From: Sphingomonas sp. PR090111-T3T-6A
GTDB taxonomy: Bacteria; Pseudomonadota; Alphaproteobacteria; Sphingomonadales; Sphingomonadaceae
Assembly: GCF_000383095.1 (NCBI RefSeq)
Contig: NZ_AORL01000019.1
Location: 219,843-283,842 of the forward strand
Reading direction: 5' to 3'
Length of the DNA: 64,000 bases
Below the pieces are notes generated by a model. The model searched no databases. It worked only from the letters and a program-made list of their open reading frames with translations, and was not told the origin of the DNA. Below, piece by piece: positions 51,221-59,869 of this stretch. Made by a program: the position numbers and the translations under genes. Positions within the stretch are counted from its first letter, which is position 1. Every line of letters starts with the position of its first letter.

Positions 51221-51850
51221 CTATGCCCGGTGCCGCGCCCCGGATTCCTTCTGGCGGCTGCGATGGGCGGCGACCTTGGCGCGATTGCCGCAGACGCTCA
51301 TGCTGCACCAGCGGCGCGCATGGCCGCGGGTGTGATCCGCGAAGAGAAGCGTGCAGCTCTGCCCCTGGCAGGCCTTCACATGGGTGAAGTCCTCCTCCAC
51401 GACGGCGCGGGCCAGCGCCTCGCCGATGGGGATGAGCAGCGATTCCGGCGAGCGCCAGCGGCGGGCTGTCTCCAGCGTCAGACGCCCCCTTTCGTGCGAC
51501 ACGATGCGGTCATAGGCCTCGTCGCGCTCCAGCAGGCGGTTGAGCGGCGCGAGATCGGCGATCGCATCGGCCGGCAGCGGCTGGCCCATATGGCTCTTCA
51601 CGAAACCCCGGAACCATTCGCGCAGGTCGCGGGCCTGATCGGCGACGCGATCCAGCTCGCCCGGCATGGCCCGCTCCGTCAGCTCATCGAGCTGGCGGTC
51701 CGGCACCAGACCGGCCTGCCGCAGCCAATCGACCAGCCCCGCGCCATCGCGCAGCCAGTCGACCGCCTCCTCCGCCGGCGTGGCGATCGAGTTGAGGAAA
51801 TCAATCCCCCGGGCGTCGGCAATGAAGAAGGCGGGCATGTTCGCAGCCAT
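51221..51850 (-). CDS. CGNR zinc-finger/ABATE-domain transcription factor
   Basis: 209 residues. The N-terminal stress-related ABATE domain has IDFLNSIATPAEEAVDWLRDGAGLVDWL; the C-terminal zinc finger reads CQGQSCTLLFADHTRGHARRWCSMSVCGNRAKVAAHRSR with four Cys and the CGNR motif. Start choice is uncertain: ATGs at 51895, 51850 and 51838 are all in frame and none has a strong ribosome binding site. Family members are predicted stress-response regulators. Upstream (51851-52315) is empty, so it may regulate itself or the hydrolase at 52316. Confidence 0.85.
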   Translation of the reverse strand: MAANMPAFFIADARGIDFLNSIATPAEEAVDWLRDGAGLVDWLRQAGLVPDRQLDELTERAMPGELDRVADQARDLREWFRGFVKSHMGQPLPADAIADLAPLNRLLERDEAYDRIVSHERGRLTLETARRWRSPESLLIPIGEALARAVVEEDFTHVKACQGQSCTLLFADHTRGHARRWCSMSVCGNRAKVAAHRSRQKESGARHRA

Positions 51851-52315
51851 GGTGTCGCAATCCGTCGATGATCCTTGTCCGATCGATGTAACCATCAAAA
51901 TGGCAATTGACAAGTTACAATACGAGTCGTAACCATCATGCCGTCGCTTGGATGGTTTCATCATCCGGCTGTCATCGAGGAGGGTCCGGCATGGCCGCGC
52001 ATCGCAGGATTGTGGCGTTCGCCCGGAACGCCTGGGCCCATGGGTTGGAAGGGCGGAGCGTGGAACCGGCGAAGCATCCGGTCCATTCTCTGCATGGAAT
52101 CCCGGCGTTCGCGGCGAGGCTGATCGAGGCCGCGCTGCCCGATCTGGGTTTCCTGCTCATGTGCGGAGCGCTTCTCGTCCAGTCGCGTCCCCGGATGATC
52201 CGGGGCTTTTGAGGCCGGTTCGCCGCGAAATTTGAAACCCTATTAGTTGGGTAATGGAAGTTAGTTCGTTAGGGCAAGGTGCCCCGGTCGCTCATTTGCA
52301 AGCAGGAGGAATGCG
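51851..52315. other. Intergenic region without a recognised gene
   Basis: 465 bp between the divergent CGNR gene and the hydrolase at 52316. Open frames here are short and lack ribosome binding sites or recognisable domains. The last 90 bp are less GC-rich and contain the probable promoter of the hydrolase gene. Nothing else was seen. Confidence 0.6.
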
Positions 52316-53155
52316 ATGATTGCCAACACATACCGCACCGTCGACGTGGACGGGATCGAGCTGTTCTATCGCGAAGCGGGGACGGCGGGTGCGCCCAAGC
52401 TGCTCCTGCTCCATGGCTTCCCCAGCTCCAGCCATATGTTCCGCGATCTCATCCCGCTGCTGGCGGATCGCTTCCATATCATCGCGCCGGACCTGCCGGG
52501 CTTCGGCCAGTCGGGCGATCCCAAGGTCAACAGCTTCGATTCCATCGCCGACACGATCGAGCGCTTCACCGAGATCGTCGGCTTCGATCGCTTCATCGTC
52601 TATGTGTTCGACTATGGCGCGCCGACCGGCTTCCGTCTGGCGATCCGCCACCCGGAGCGTGTCGCCGGCATCATTTCCCAGAACGGCAATGCCTATGTGG
52701 AGGGGCTGAGCGACGGCTGGAACCCGATCCGCGCCTATTGGGAGGATGCCTCGCCAGCCAATCGCGACGCGCTGCGCATGATGCTGAAGCCGGAGACGAC
52801 CTACTGGCAATATGCGCACGGCGTGGCCGATCCTGCGGCGATCTCGCCCGACGGCTACACGCTCGACGATCATTATCTCGCGCGGCCGGGCGCGGACGAC
52901 GTGCAGCTCGACCTGTTCGGCGACTATAAGAGCAATGTCGCGCTTTACCCCGCCTTCCAGGACTATTTCCGCACGCACAAGCCGCGCTTTCTGGCGGTGT
53001 GGGGCAAGAACGACCCCTTCTTCCTGCCGCCGGGGGCCGAAGCCTTCCATCGCGACATTCCCGAGGCGCGGGTGACCTTCCTCGACACCGGCCATTTCGC
53101 GCTGGAGACGCACGCCGCCGAGATCGCGGCGGAGATCCGCGGCTTCTTCGCCTGA
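52316..53155 (+). CDS. Alpha/beta hydrolase, dehalogenase/epoxide-hydrolase type
   Basis: 279 residues. The oxyanion motif LLLHGFPSSSHMF is followed by the nucleophile elbow VYVFDYGAPTGFRLA (about residue 99), where Asp stands in place of Ser. This is typical of haloalkane dehalogenases and epoxide hydrolases, not esterases. The His is in LDTGHFALETH and an acidic residue in VWGKNDPFF. AGGAGGAATGCG precedes the ATG. It is followed 68 bp later by an MDR dehydrogenase. The natural substrate is unknown. Confidence 0.88.
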   Translation: MIANTYRTVDVDGIELFYREAGTAGAPKLLLLHGFPSSSHMFRDLIPLLADRFHIIAPDLPGFGQSGDPKVNSFDSIADTIERFTEIVGFDRFIVYVFDYGAPTGFRLAIRHPERVAGIISQNGNAYVEGLSDGWNPIRAYWEDASPANRDALRMMLKPETTYWQYAHGVADPAAISPDGYTLDDHYLARPGADDVQLDLFGDYKSNVALYPAFQDYFRTHKPRFLAVWGKNDPFFLPPGAEAFHRDIPEARVTFLDTGHFALETHAAEIAAEIRGFFA

Positions 53156-53223
53156 CCTCCCCCCGGGGCGCGGGCTTCTCCCCCCGGCTCGCGCCCACCC
53201 CCCCATCGTTTCAGGAGACGATC

Positions 53224-54195
53224 ATGCGCGCCATCGTTCTTGACGGTTTCGGCGGCCTCGAAGCCCTTTCCTATCGCGACATTCCGGAGCCGGGGCCGCT
53301 CGCCGGCCATGTGGTGATCGAGATCAAGGCGTTCGGCATCAACCATGCCGAAATGCACATGCGGCGTGGCGAATGGGCCGAGGCCGCGCCGGTGTCGGGC
53401 ATCGAATGCGTCGGCATCGTCAAATCCTGCCCCGGCGGCGAATTTCCGGTCGGCGCCAAGGTGGCGGCGCTGATGGGCGGCATGGGCCGCACCATCAACG
53501 GCAGCTATGCGGAGTTCACCCGCGTGCCGGTCGGCAATGTCGCGCTGATCGAGGCGGATCTGCCCTGGGCGGAGTTGGCGGCCATCCCCGAAACCTATGC
53601 GACCGCCTGGACCTGCCTGTTCCGCAACCTCGAGCTTCGGGCGGGGCAGTTGATCGTCATCCGGGGCGCGACCTCCGCCTTCGGTCAGGCTGCGGTGAAG
53701 CAGGCGGTGAACGCCGGCGCCCGCGTGATCGCCACCACCCGCCAGCAGGAGCGCTTCGCGATGCTGGAGGCGCTGGGCGTGGAGCGCTGCGAGATCGAGC
53801 GGCCGGACCTGTCGAAGCATATCGCCGAGGCCGGGGAGATCGACGCCGTGCTCGATCTGGTCGGCAACAGCGTGGCGCTGGATTCGCTGGCGATGTTGCG
53901 CCGGGGCGGCCGCTCGTGCCTGGCCGGCTGGCTGGGCGGGCTCGATCCGATCCCGGATTTCAACCCGCTGCTCCAGATGGCGAGCGGCGTCTATCTCACC
54001 TTCTTCGGCAGCTTCGTGTTCGGCACGCCGGGTTTCCCGCTCTCCGACGTGCCGCTGGGCGAGATCGCGCGCGATGCCGCCGCCGGCCGGCTCGACGTCA
54101 GGCCGAAGCGCGTCTTCGGCTTCGAGGAGGTGCCGGAAGCCCATCGGCTGATGGAGGCCAATGCCGCCGGCGGCAAGATGGTCGTCGTCCTTTGA
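53224..54195 (+). CDS. Zinc-independent MDR-family (quinone-reductase-like) dehydrogenase
   Basis: 323 residues of the medium-chain dehydrogenase/reductase family, quinone-oxidoreductase subgroup. The start MRAIVLDGFGGLEAL and HVVIEIKAFGINHAEMHMRRGEW are typical. There are no catalytic zinc Cys/His ligands. The NADPH motif is IVIRGATSAFGQAAVKQAV (about residue 143) with TTRQQERFAMLEALG after it. CAGGAGACGATC precedes the ATG. It is probably in an operon with the preceding hydrolase and divergent in function from, but convergent in position with, the AraC gene. A short GGCC-rich hairpin follows the stop. Confidence 0.88.
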   Translation: MRAIVLDGFGGLEALSYRDIPEPGPLAGHVVIEIKAFGINHAEMHMRRGEWAEAAPVSGIECVGIVKSCPGGEFPVGAKVAALMGGMGRTINGSYAEFTRVPVGNVALIEADLPWAELAAIPETYATAWTCLFRNLELRAGQLIVIRGATSAFGQAAVKQAVNAGARVIATTRQQERFAMLEALGVERCEIERPDLSKHIAEAGEIDAVLDLVGNSVALDSLAMLRRGGRSCLAGWLGGLDPIPDFNPLLQMASGVYLTFFGSFVFGTPGFPLSDVPLGEIARDAAAGRLDVRPKRVFGFEEVPEAHRLMEANAAGGKMVVVL

Positions 54196-54226
54196 CGGCC
54201 TCCCCGGAAGGCCGGCGGAGGCGGAC

Positions 54227-55183
54227 TCAGCCGGCTTTCCGGGCCTCCCGGCGATATTGCGCGGGCGTCGCGCCCATATGCTGCTTGAAGGCGCGCTGGA
54301 ACGCCGCCTCGGACTGATAGCCGACATCCTCGGCGACTGCGCCGGTCGAGGCGGAGGAGGTGCGTAGCTGGTTCGCCGCGATCGTCATGCGGATGCCGGT
54401 GAGCAGGTCGGCCGCCGAGCGCCCGAGGCTCTGCTGGAACTGGCGGATGAAGGTGGCGCGCGACATGGCGCAGAGCGCCGCCAGCTCCGGCAGCGTCCAG
54501 GCGCGGGCAGGCTCGTTGAAGAGCGCGGTGAGGGCAGGGGCCAGCCGGGGATGACCGGCCAGCGCGAGCAGCCCGTCCGGCGCCCGCTCAGCCTCGCTGG
54601 CGAGGCGCAGCACCAGCGCGAAGGTGGCGGTCGAAAGCGCGTCCAGCATGGCGCGGCCGCCGAGATTCTCGCTCGCGGATTCCAGCCGCATCAGCCCGAC
54701 CAGGCTCGCGAGCTGCGCGCTCGTTCCCGGCCGCGCGGTCGCGGCGGTGTGCTCGCCCGCACTGACCACCAGCTGCGCCGGCAGATAATCTCGGATCAGC
54801 CGCTCATGGGCCGCGGACAGCTTGAAGCGCCCGCACAGGATGTCGAGCCGCTCGCCCGGCCCCTCATTCTCGTCGATCGTCAGCGTGAGGCCGTGGCGCT
54901 TGTGCGAGGGCGCGGGCTCCGCGCCGCTGCCGTCGTTCAGGATGTGCGCGGAGCCATGCGGCAACAGCACGATATCCCCGGCCGTCAGCCTGCGTGACGG
55001 CGCGCCGGACGGATCGTCCAGCGTCGCCGATCCGGCCAGCACGATATGATAGGGGATTTCGCCCGGCCCGGCCGGCTCGAAGGCGAGCTGCCACGGCGCG
55101 CCGAAGAAGCAGCGATGCTCGACCCTCCCACTGACCGGCACCAGCGCGAGCAATCGGCTCAGCCAGTCGGTTGCGTCAGCCAT
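54227..55183 (-). CDS. AraC-family transcriptional regulator with cupin sensor
   Basis: 318 residues. The N-terminal half is a cupin_6 (RCFFGAPWQLAFEPAGPGEIPYHIVLAGSATL, LTAGDIVLLPHGSAHIL). The C-terminal two helix-turn-helix domain has ELAALCAMSRATFIRQFQQSLGRSAADLLTGIRM and VAEDVGYQSEAAFQRAFKQHMGATPAQYRR. The ATG at 55183 is preceded by GGAGTTGAGC; another is four codons upstream. It is divergent from the AhpD-like gene at 55310. Such cupin_6-AraC regulators often control neighbouring reductases and carboxymuconolactone-decarboxylase-like proteins. Confidence 0.92.
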   Translation of the reverse strand: MADATDWLSRLLALVPVSGRVEHRCFFGAPWQLAFEPAGPGEIPYHIVLAGSATLDDPSGAPSRRLTAGDIVLLPHGSAHILNDGSGAEPAPSHKRHGLTLTIDENEGPGERLDILCGRFKLSAAHERLIRDYLPAQLVVSAGEHTAATARPGTSAQLASLVGLMRLESASENLGGRAMLDALSTATFALVLRLASEAERAPDGLLALAGHPRLAPALTALFNEPARAWTLPELAALCAMSRATFIRQFQQSLGRSAADLLTGIRMTIAANQLRTSSASTGAVAEDVGYQSEAAFQRAFKQHMGATPAQYRREARKAG

Positions 55184-55309
55184 GCTCAACTCCATCGATG
55201 ATACGATGGAGCATATTATTGAGCCTATGGCGAATTAGCAATCTCGCCTTGTGGGTTCATACGACACTCAACGTCCGAACGGGACGCCTCAACAGCAAGG
55301 AGTGTCATC

Positions 55310-55846
55310 ATGTCTCGCATTGCTACCCCCGCTCTCGACACCGCGACCGGCGCGACCGCCGAGGTCTATGCCCAGATCCGGAAGGCCGCCGGCAGCGTGC
55401 CGAACACCTACGCCGCCATAGGCGCCCATGGCCCGGCGGCGCTCAAGGCGGTGCTGGCCGCCGAGGGTGTGCTCGCCTCCGGCTCGCTCGACAAGCAGGA
55501 TCGGGAGACGATCAAGCTGCTGGTGAGCGCGGTCGCCGGCTGCGACTATTGCGTCGCCGCGCACAGCCTGCTCGGCAAGATGACGGGCCTTTCGCAGGAT
55601 GCGCTGAAGCATATCCGCGCCGGAGAGCCGACCGGCGACGCGAAGCGCGATGCGCTGATCCGCTTCGTGAAGCTGCTCGCCGGCACCAGCGGCACGATCG
55701 CCGCCGAGGAGTTCGCCGCGATCAAGGGGGCCGGCTACACCGATGCGCAGATCGTGGACATCAGCCTCGCCATCGCGCTGACCGGGTTCACCAACGTCTT
55801 CAATCGCATCAACGACACCGCGATCGATTTTCCGGCGGTCGACTGA
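55310..55846 (+). CDS. AhpD-like/carboxymuconolactone decarboxylase-family protein
   Basis: 178 residues. The redox motif CDYCVAAHSLLGKMTGLS (CxxCxxxH) at about residue 80 marks the AhpD/peroxidase-related branch, not the true decarboxylases. AAGGAGTGTCATC precedes the ATG. It is divergent from the AraC gene and 86 bp before a DUF417 membrane protein. It probably acts as a thiol-based peroxide or disulfide reductase in the cytoplasm. Confidence 0.9.
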   Translation: MSRIATPALDTATGATAEVYAQIRKAAGSVPNTYAAIGAHGPAALKAVLAAEGVLASGSLDKQDRETIKLLVSAVAGCDYCVAAHSLLGKMTGLSQDALKHIRAGEPTGDAKRDALIRFVKLLAGTSGTIAAEEFAAIKGAGYTDAQIVDISLAIALTGFTNVFNRINDTAIDFPAVD

Positions 55847-55932
55847 CCAGCCGGACGAGCGCCGCCCTTCCTGCCCCCCTCCCCGGGGCGGCGCTCCCCC
55901 CTTCATCGTCACGCCCGCAACAGGAGGACATC

Positions 55933-56427
55933 ATGAACTTCATCGTTGATATGCTCGGCCGCTCGGGTCTGCTCCGGCGCGATCTCGATTATCATCTGCT
56001 CCGTGCCGCGATGGTGATCATCTTCGCATGGTTCGGATACGACAAATGGTTCGAGGCGGAGATCAGAGGGCTGCTGCCCATCATCACCCATGGCCCGTTT
56101 ATCTTCTGGACGATCCCGGTCCTGGGCATTCGCGGCACCGCCATTTTCCTCGGCGCCTCGGAATGGACCTTCGGCACGCTGCTGTTCCTGGGGTTCTGGA
56201 ACAGGAAGGCCGGCATATTGGGTGCCCTCGGCTCGACCTTCACGTTCATCGCCACCGTTACGGTCCTGCCGTTCGTTCCCGATGCGTGGGACGCCGGCGC
56301 CGGAGGGTTCCCCGCGATGACGATCAATTCGGCCTTCCTGCTGAAGGATCTCGTCCTGCTGGTCGTCTCGGTCTATCTCCTCAAGCAGGATGTCGGGCGA
56401 CTGATCGAGGCGCGGGAGGTCCGTTGA
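55933..56427 (+). CDS. DUF417 (YkgB-like) membrane protein
   Basis: 164 residues with four membrane helices. RAAMVIIFAWFGYDKWFEAEIRGLLPIITHGPF and GASEWTFGTLLFLGFWNRKAGILGALGSTFTFIATVTVLPF are characteristic of DUF417/YkgB, distant relatives of DoxX. AGGAGGACATC precedes the ATG. It is likely co-transcribed with the AhpD-like gene, a pairing that suggests a role in oxidative or reactive-chlorine stress, as for the E. coli rcl genes; that is inference. Confidence 0.87.
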   Translation: MNFIVDMLGRSGLLRRDLDYHLLRAAMVIIFAWFGYDKWFEAEIRGLLPIITHGPFIFWTIPVLGIRGTAIFLGASEWTFGTLLFLGFWNRKAGILGALGSTFTFIATVTVLPFVPDAWDAGAGGFPAMTINSAFLLKDLVLLVVSVYLLKQDVGRLIEAREVR

Positions 56428-56464
56428 CCTCCTCTCGCCCCCGATCCGCCGCTCGTTTCCCGGC

Positions 56465-56683
56465 TCAGCTATCGAAGGTTTCGGCCAGATAGGTGATCAA
56501 GGCCCGCGCCGACGGCTTGGCGGCGCGGGCTGCCGGGAACACGGCATGCATGTCGAGGCGAGCAGCGCGCGGGGCCATCTGAAGAGCTTGCGCGCCGTTT
56601 CGATCGAGCAGCGGACTTTCGCTGCCATGGTCGGCCAAGCCGATCCTGAGGATGTCAACTCCATCGCCTGTCAGCGGCAAAAG
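56465..56683 (-). pseudogene. C-terminal remnant of a LysR regulator
   Basis: The reverse-strand frame encodes GDGVDILRIGLADHGSESPLL, then RLDMHAVFPAARAAKPSARALITYLAETF, matching the end of LysR effector domains (LHAVYP..R.....VRAFVDFLAE.F). The helix-turn-helix and most of the effector domain are missing; upstream is the end of another gene. It is probably a deletion remnant beside the AhpD/DUF417 genes. Confidence 0.6.
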
Positions 56684-56732
56684 GCAGCGTGGTGCTGGCC
56701 ATAGCTCACCCTGCCGACATTGTGTGGCCGGC

Positions 56733-57137
56733 TTAGGGACGATCAGCAGTCGTGCGCGTGAAGGTGACGCCTTCCTTTGCCCACGCGGCCTCGCTCTGGC
56801 AGCGCAATTTTCCGTCGACGGCAATTTCTCTGATGCAATAGCTGCCGCCTCTCGTGATCCAAACCTTCAGGCCCTTCGTCATAATCGGGCCGTCATCATC
56901 ATCATTTCTCTTCGCCTGACTTGCGTCATTCTTATTCGCTTTGGCCTCGCCGCTTGGCGAGACGGCGTGCCCTTGTTGGGCCGCGCGGCATCTGGATGCG
57001 CCGTCTCTTCCAGCATCACAGTCAGGCCTTGGGGCGGTGGTCGCAACAGGCCGTGCCTCCGCCCTCAAAGGCGCGGGCAGCGTGCCGATCGAGGCAAACG
57101 CCGGAACAAGCAAAAGGTGGATGCGGCGGAATTGCAT
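56733..57137 (-). CDS. Small secreted protein of unknown function
   Basis: 134 residues starting MQFRRIHLLLVPAFASIGTLPAPLRAEA, a signal peptide. The middle is hydrophilic and acidic (KANKNDASQAKRNDDDDG); the end has a small domain with GLKVWITRGGSYCIREI and GKLRCQSEAAWAKEG, where two Cys may form a disulfide. TGGAGGATCTCG precedes the ATG at 57137. A 26-bp site shared with the padR promoter lies 88 bp upstream. No family recognised. Confidence 0.7.
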   Translation of the reverse strand: MQFRRIHLLLVPAFASIGTLPAPLRAEARPVATTAPRPDCDAGRDGASRCRAAQQGHAVSPSGEAKANKNDASQAKRNDDDDGPIMTKGLKVWITRGGSYCIREIAVDGKLRCQSEAAWAKEGVTFTRTTADRP

Positions 57138-57224
57138 CGAGATCCTCCAGGGTTTGCTCTTGCGAATGCGGGAGATGCAGGCCGGGGGCGTTTCATGAGG
57201 GAAGCATCGAGCCATGCCTTATGG

Positions 57225-57250
57225 CAACATATGTAGATTTAAGAGTCAAG
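57225..57250 (-). promoter_or_regulatory. PadR-type site and promoter, copy 1
   Basis: A 26-bp element 88 bp upstream of the secreted-protein gene matches the one at 58363-58388 at 22 of 26 positions. It contains the palindrome ACATATGT and, read on the reverse strand, a TTGACT -35 element. No other gene lies in the 57138-57403 gap. Confidence 0.6.
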
Positions 57251-57403
57251 CCGGATCGAGGGAAGTTTCCTCGATCCGATATCAACGAACCAATCGAGGC
57301 TCGAGTGAATGGGTTTGGCGAGGGAAGTCAGAGGCTTGGGCGCTTCGTCGCCGAGCCATGCTAACCAAGCTGGTTGCGATTTGCGGCCTCTGGGCCTTCT
57401 TCT

Positions 57404-58054
57404 CTAGTATCGCCAGCCGGGCTTCGACATCACGACGCCCGGGAAAAGCCGGCCATGCCAACGCGCGACGGCGAGAATGGTCGTCAGCTCGATCGCCAGC
57501 GTAATGGTTTCCAGGAATACGGGCGCGGCATCGAGAAGCAGCACCGTCATGAAGACGGCAAGCGTCGCCGTGACCGCCGCCATCAAGGCGCCCATACTGA
57601 CGACGCATGGCCAGTCGCATTCCACCAGAGCCCAGGCAAGGCGAAGATGGGCGACGCCGAGCAATAGCCAGAGGGTCAAGAGAGACGGGGCGGCAGCCAT
57701 GTGGGCCGTGATCCAATACGGCCCCTGCGCGTTGGCGGCGGCCAGCGTGCCATAGAGACCCGTCGGCCCCGTGAAAAAGTCCGGAAAGCCTATGGCGCAC
57801 AGGCATTGCAGGGCCGCCATCGGGATCAGCACCCCTAATGCGAGAGCGTAGTTCGCAAGAACAAAGCGCCCTTCCTCGGTGACCGGCATCTCTCGCCAGG
57901 CGGCTATCAAGCAGCCGGCCGCGAAAGGCAGCGCCCTCCCGTCTTCGAGGGCGACCGCGAACTCCCCTTCCATCGCCCATGCCCATTCGCGGCGGCTTTC
58001 GCCGAAGCAGCGCGCGGCCAGGTGCATCATCGTCCTTGGCAGGACGGCCGTCAT
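57404..58054 (-). CDS. Membrane protein in the padR operon
   Basis: 216 residues. A soluble N-terminus of about 60 residues (including CFGESRREWAWAMEGEF) is followed by about four membrane helices (FVLANYALALGVLIPMAALQCLCAIGF; LLTLWLLLGVAHLRLAWALV; VVSMGALMAAVTATLAVFMTVLLLD; TITLAIELTTILAVARW). It overlaps the PadR gene as ATGA. Two-gene PadR-membrane protein units are common and often involved in membrane stress or antimicrobial response. The family itself is not recognised. Confidence 0.8.
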   Translation of the reverse strand: MTAVLPRTMMHLAARCFGESRREWAWAMEGEFAVALEDGRALPFAAGCLIAAWREMPVTEEGRFVLANYALALGVLIPMAALQCLCAIGFPDFFTGPTGLYGTLAAANAQGPYWITAHMAAAPSLLTLWLLLGVAHLRLAWALVECDWPCVVSMGALMAAVTATLAVFMTVLLLDAAPVFLETITLAIELTTILAVARWHGRLFPGVVMSKPGWRY

Positions 58055-58353
58055 GCGAGGGAGGCCTTCAAGGGAAGAACGGTCGTGTGGCTGGCCGTTT
58101 CCTGCGCGAGGATGATCCCTGCGGCCGTCAATCGATAAGCATGGCGCGCAGGCCGGCCGGGTTGCGCCGGCTCACGCCATTCGGCTTCCACAAGCCCTTG
58201 ATCCGTCATCCGCATCAGCAGCGGATACAGCGTGCCCGACTGGAGACCTGTCTCCTTCATCAAGTCATAGCCATGGCGCCATTGCTGGGCGCGAACAGCC
58301 AGCGCCTGCAGGAGCAGGAGCATTTGCTTCGATGGTCGCCGGTTACGAGCCAT
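58051..58353 (-). CDS. PadR-family transcriptional regulator
   Basis: 100 residues. The winged-helix domain covers almost the whole protein: QMLLLLQALAVRAQQWRHGYDLMKETGLQSGTLYPLLMRMTDQGLVEAEW, then GRPARHAYRLTAAG. The C-terminal dimer helix is short, so it belongs to the small PadR-s2 type. The ATG at 58353 was preferred over the one at 58368, which lies inside the duplicated operator/promoter; with a -35 at 58387-58382 the transcript may start almost at the ATG. It probably represses its own operon and the secreted-protein gene. Confidence 0.88.
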   Translation of the reverse strand: MARNRRPSKQMLLLLQALAVRAQQWRHGYDLMKETGLQSGTLYPLLMRMTDQGLVEAEWREPAQPGRPARHAYRLTAAGIILAQETASHTTVLPLKASLA

Positions 58354-58362
58354 GTCGCCATC

Positions 58363-58388
58363 CAACATATGTAGAATAGATAGTCAAG
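58363..58388 (-). promoter_or_regulatory. PadR-type site and promoter, copy 2
   Basis: The second copy of the 26-bp element (see 57225-57250), 9 bp upstream of the padR ATG. The shared parts are CAACATATGTAGA at one end and AGTCAAG at the other. The TTGACT -35 and the ACATATGT palindrome overlap the expected polymerase site, which fits repression. Confidence 0.6.
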
Positions 58389-58427
58389 ACGAACTCGATA
58401 GGCGCCCCGTCATGCGGCACCGGCGAT

Positions 58428-59549
58428 TCAGCCCTCCGCGCTGCCGTCGACGTCGAACAGCGTCTTATATTGCCGGGGTTGCGAACGGAGATACTGCTCG
58501 GGGGCATGAATGCGGCTGCCGAGATGCGCGGCGGCATGCCAGGGCCAGCGCGGATTGTAGAGCATCGTGCGCGCCAGTGCGATCAGGTCGGCATCGCCGG
58601 TGCCGACGATGGCTTCGGCCTGATCGAAGTCGTTGATGAGCCCCACGGCGACCACCGGCATGGCGACGGCTGCCTTCACCTGGCGGGCGAGCGGGACCTG
58701 GTAGCTCGGGCCGACCGGAATCCGCTGACGCGGATCAAGGCCACCACTTGAGACATGGATGGCCGCGCAGCCGCGCTTTTCGAGTGCCTGCGCGAACGCG
58801 ACCGTCTGCAGGATGTCCCAGCCGCCTTCCACCCAGTCCGTACCCGATACCCTGACCGTAACCGGCTTCTCCGCGGGGAAAGCCTCGCGCACCGCATCGA
58901 AGACCTCGAGCGGGAAACGCATCCGGTTCCCCAGACTCCCGCCATAGGAGTCATCGCGCTTGTTGGAGAGAGGGGAGAGGAACTGGTGCAGCAGATAGCC
59001 GTGTGCGCCATGGATCTGCACGGCATCCAGGCCAAGCCGTGCCGCCCGTCGCGCGGCATCGGCAAACCCGCGCCGGATGCGGGCGAGGCCGGACGTGTCG
59101 AGCGCCACGGGCGCGTGCTCCCCGTCCTGGAAGGGCAGAGCGGAAGGCGCCATCGTTGGCCAGCCGCCGATCGCGTCGGGCGGGAGCTGGGCCCCGCCCT
59201 TCCAGGGCACCTCGGTCGAGGCCTTCCGGCCGGCGTGCCCGAGCTGGATCGCGATCCCGATGCTTGAATGGGCCCGGATGCTGTCGAGCGTGCGCCGCAT
59301 GGCCTCTTCGCAGTCGTCGTTCCAGAGCCCGACGTCGGCGTAGGTGATCCGCCCCTCGGGCTCGATCGCGGTCGCCTCGATGGTCAGGAGACCCGCGCCG
59401 GACAGGGCGAGTTGGCCAAGATGGATCAGATGCCAATCGGTCATGCAACCGTCGATCGCGGAGTACTGGCACATCGGCGCGATGACGATGCGGTTGGCCA
59501 GCGTGAGGCCACCGACGGTGATCCGCTCAAACAGTCGGCTCATGCTCAT
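58428..59549 (-). CDS. NADH:flavin oxidoreductase (Old Yellow Enzyme, YqjM type)
   Basis: 373 residues. FMN-binding and catalytic elements: LANRIVIAPMCQYSAIDGCMTDWHLIHLG (YqjM-type Cys and Tyr), IQLGHAGRKAS, VQIHGAHGYLLHQFLSPLSNKRDDSYGG (catalytic His pair and Tyr), VRVSGTDWVEGG, PVVAVGLI and ADLIALARTMLYNPRWPWHAA. GGAAAGGGC precedes the ATG at 59549; upstream in-frame codons have no site. These enzymes reduce activated C=C bonds of enals, enones and nitroalkenes with NAD(P)H. It appears monocistronic. Confidence 0.93.
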   Translation of the reverse strand: MSMSRLFERITVGGLTLANRIVIAPMCQYSAIDGCMTDWHLIHLGQLALSGAGLLTIEATAIEPEGRITYADVGLWNDDCEEAMRRTLDSIRAHSSIGIAIQLGHAGRKASTEVPWKGGAQLPPDAIGGWPTMAPSALPFQDGEHAPVALDTSGLARIRRGFADAARRAARLGLDAVQIHGAHGYLLHQFLSPLSNKRDDSYGGSLGNRMRFPLEVFDAVREAFPAEKPVTVRVSGTDWVEGGWDILQTVAFAQALEKRGCAAIHVSSGGLDPRQRIPVGPSYQVPLARQVKAAVAMPVVAVGLINDFDQAEAIVGTGDADLIALARTMLYNPRWPWHAAAHLGSRIHAPEQYLRSQPRQYKTLFDVDGSAEG

Positions 59550-59869
59550 GCCCTTTCCGATCCGGCGGCTCGCGAAGCGCGGGCTGCTGCACGACGTCGC
59601 ATCATACGGACTGCCGGGCCTTCGGTCTTCCCCGTTGGGCAGGCGGAGGTTGCGATGATCACTTTCGTCGATCGCATGGCGCGCCGCGTTTCCGGTTGCC
59701 CGGATGGAACGAGGTTTCGCTGGCGCTCGAGGATTTTGTGGTGGCGGGTGAGGCACCCATCGCTAGTCTGGGCGCGCGAGCAGGCGGCGCGTCGATTTAC
59801 GAACGACGCGCCTCTCTGCGGACCCTCCCGGAGTTCCGATTGTTGGGGAGGCATCAGTACGGGAAGAAT
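59550..59869. other. Intergenic region between divergent genes
   Basis: 320 bp. A GGAAC at 59706 lacks an EcfG -10 at the proper distance. No supported gene or hairpin was found. Confidence 0.5.

Noticed and set aside
51886..51950. Two GTAACC sequences near the CGNR gene as further ECF promoters
   Set aside because: Neither strand shows CGTA at 16 nt from them.
51907..52212. A 101-residue open frame upstream of the hydrolase
   Set aside because: No ribosome binding site, no domain, and three overlapping frames are equally open. Treated as intergenic.
59706..59730. GGAAC upstream of the small protein at 59870 as an EcfG promoter
   Set aside because: At 16 or 17 nt downstream there is TCGA or CGAG, not CGTT or GTT.
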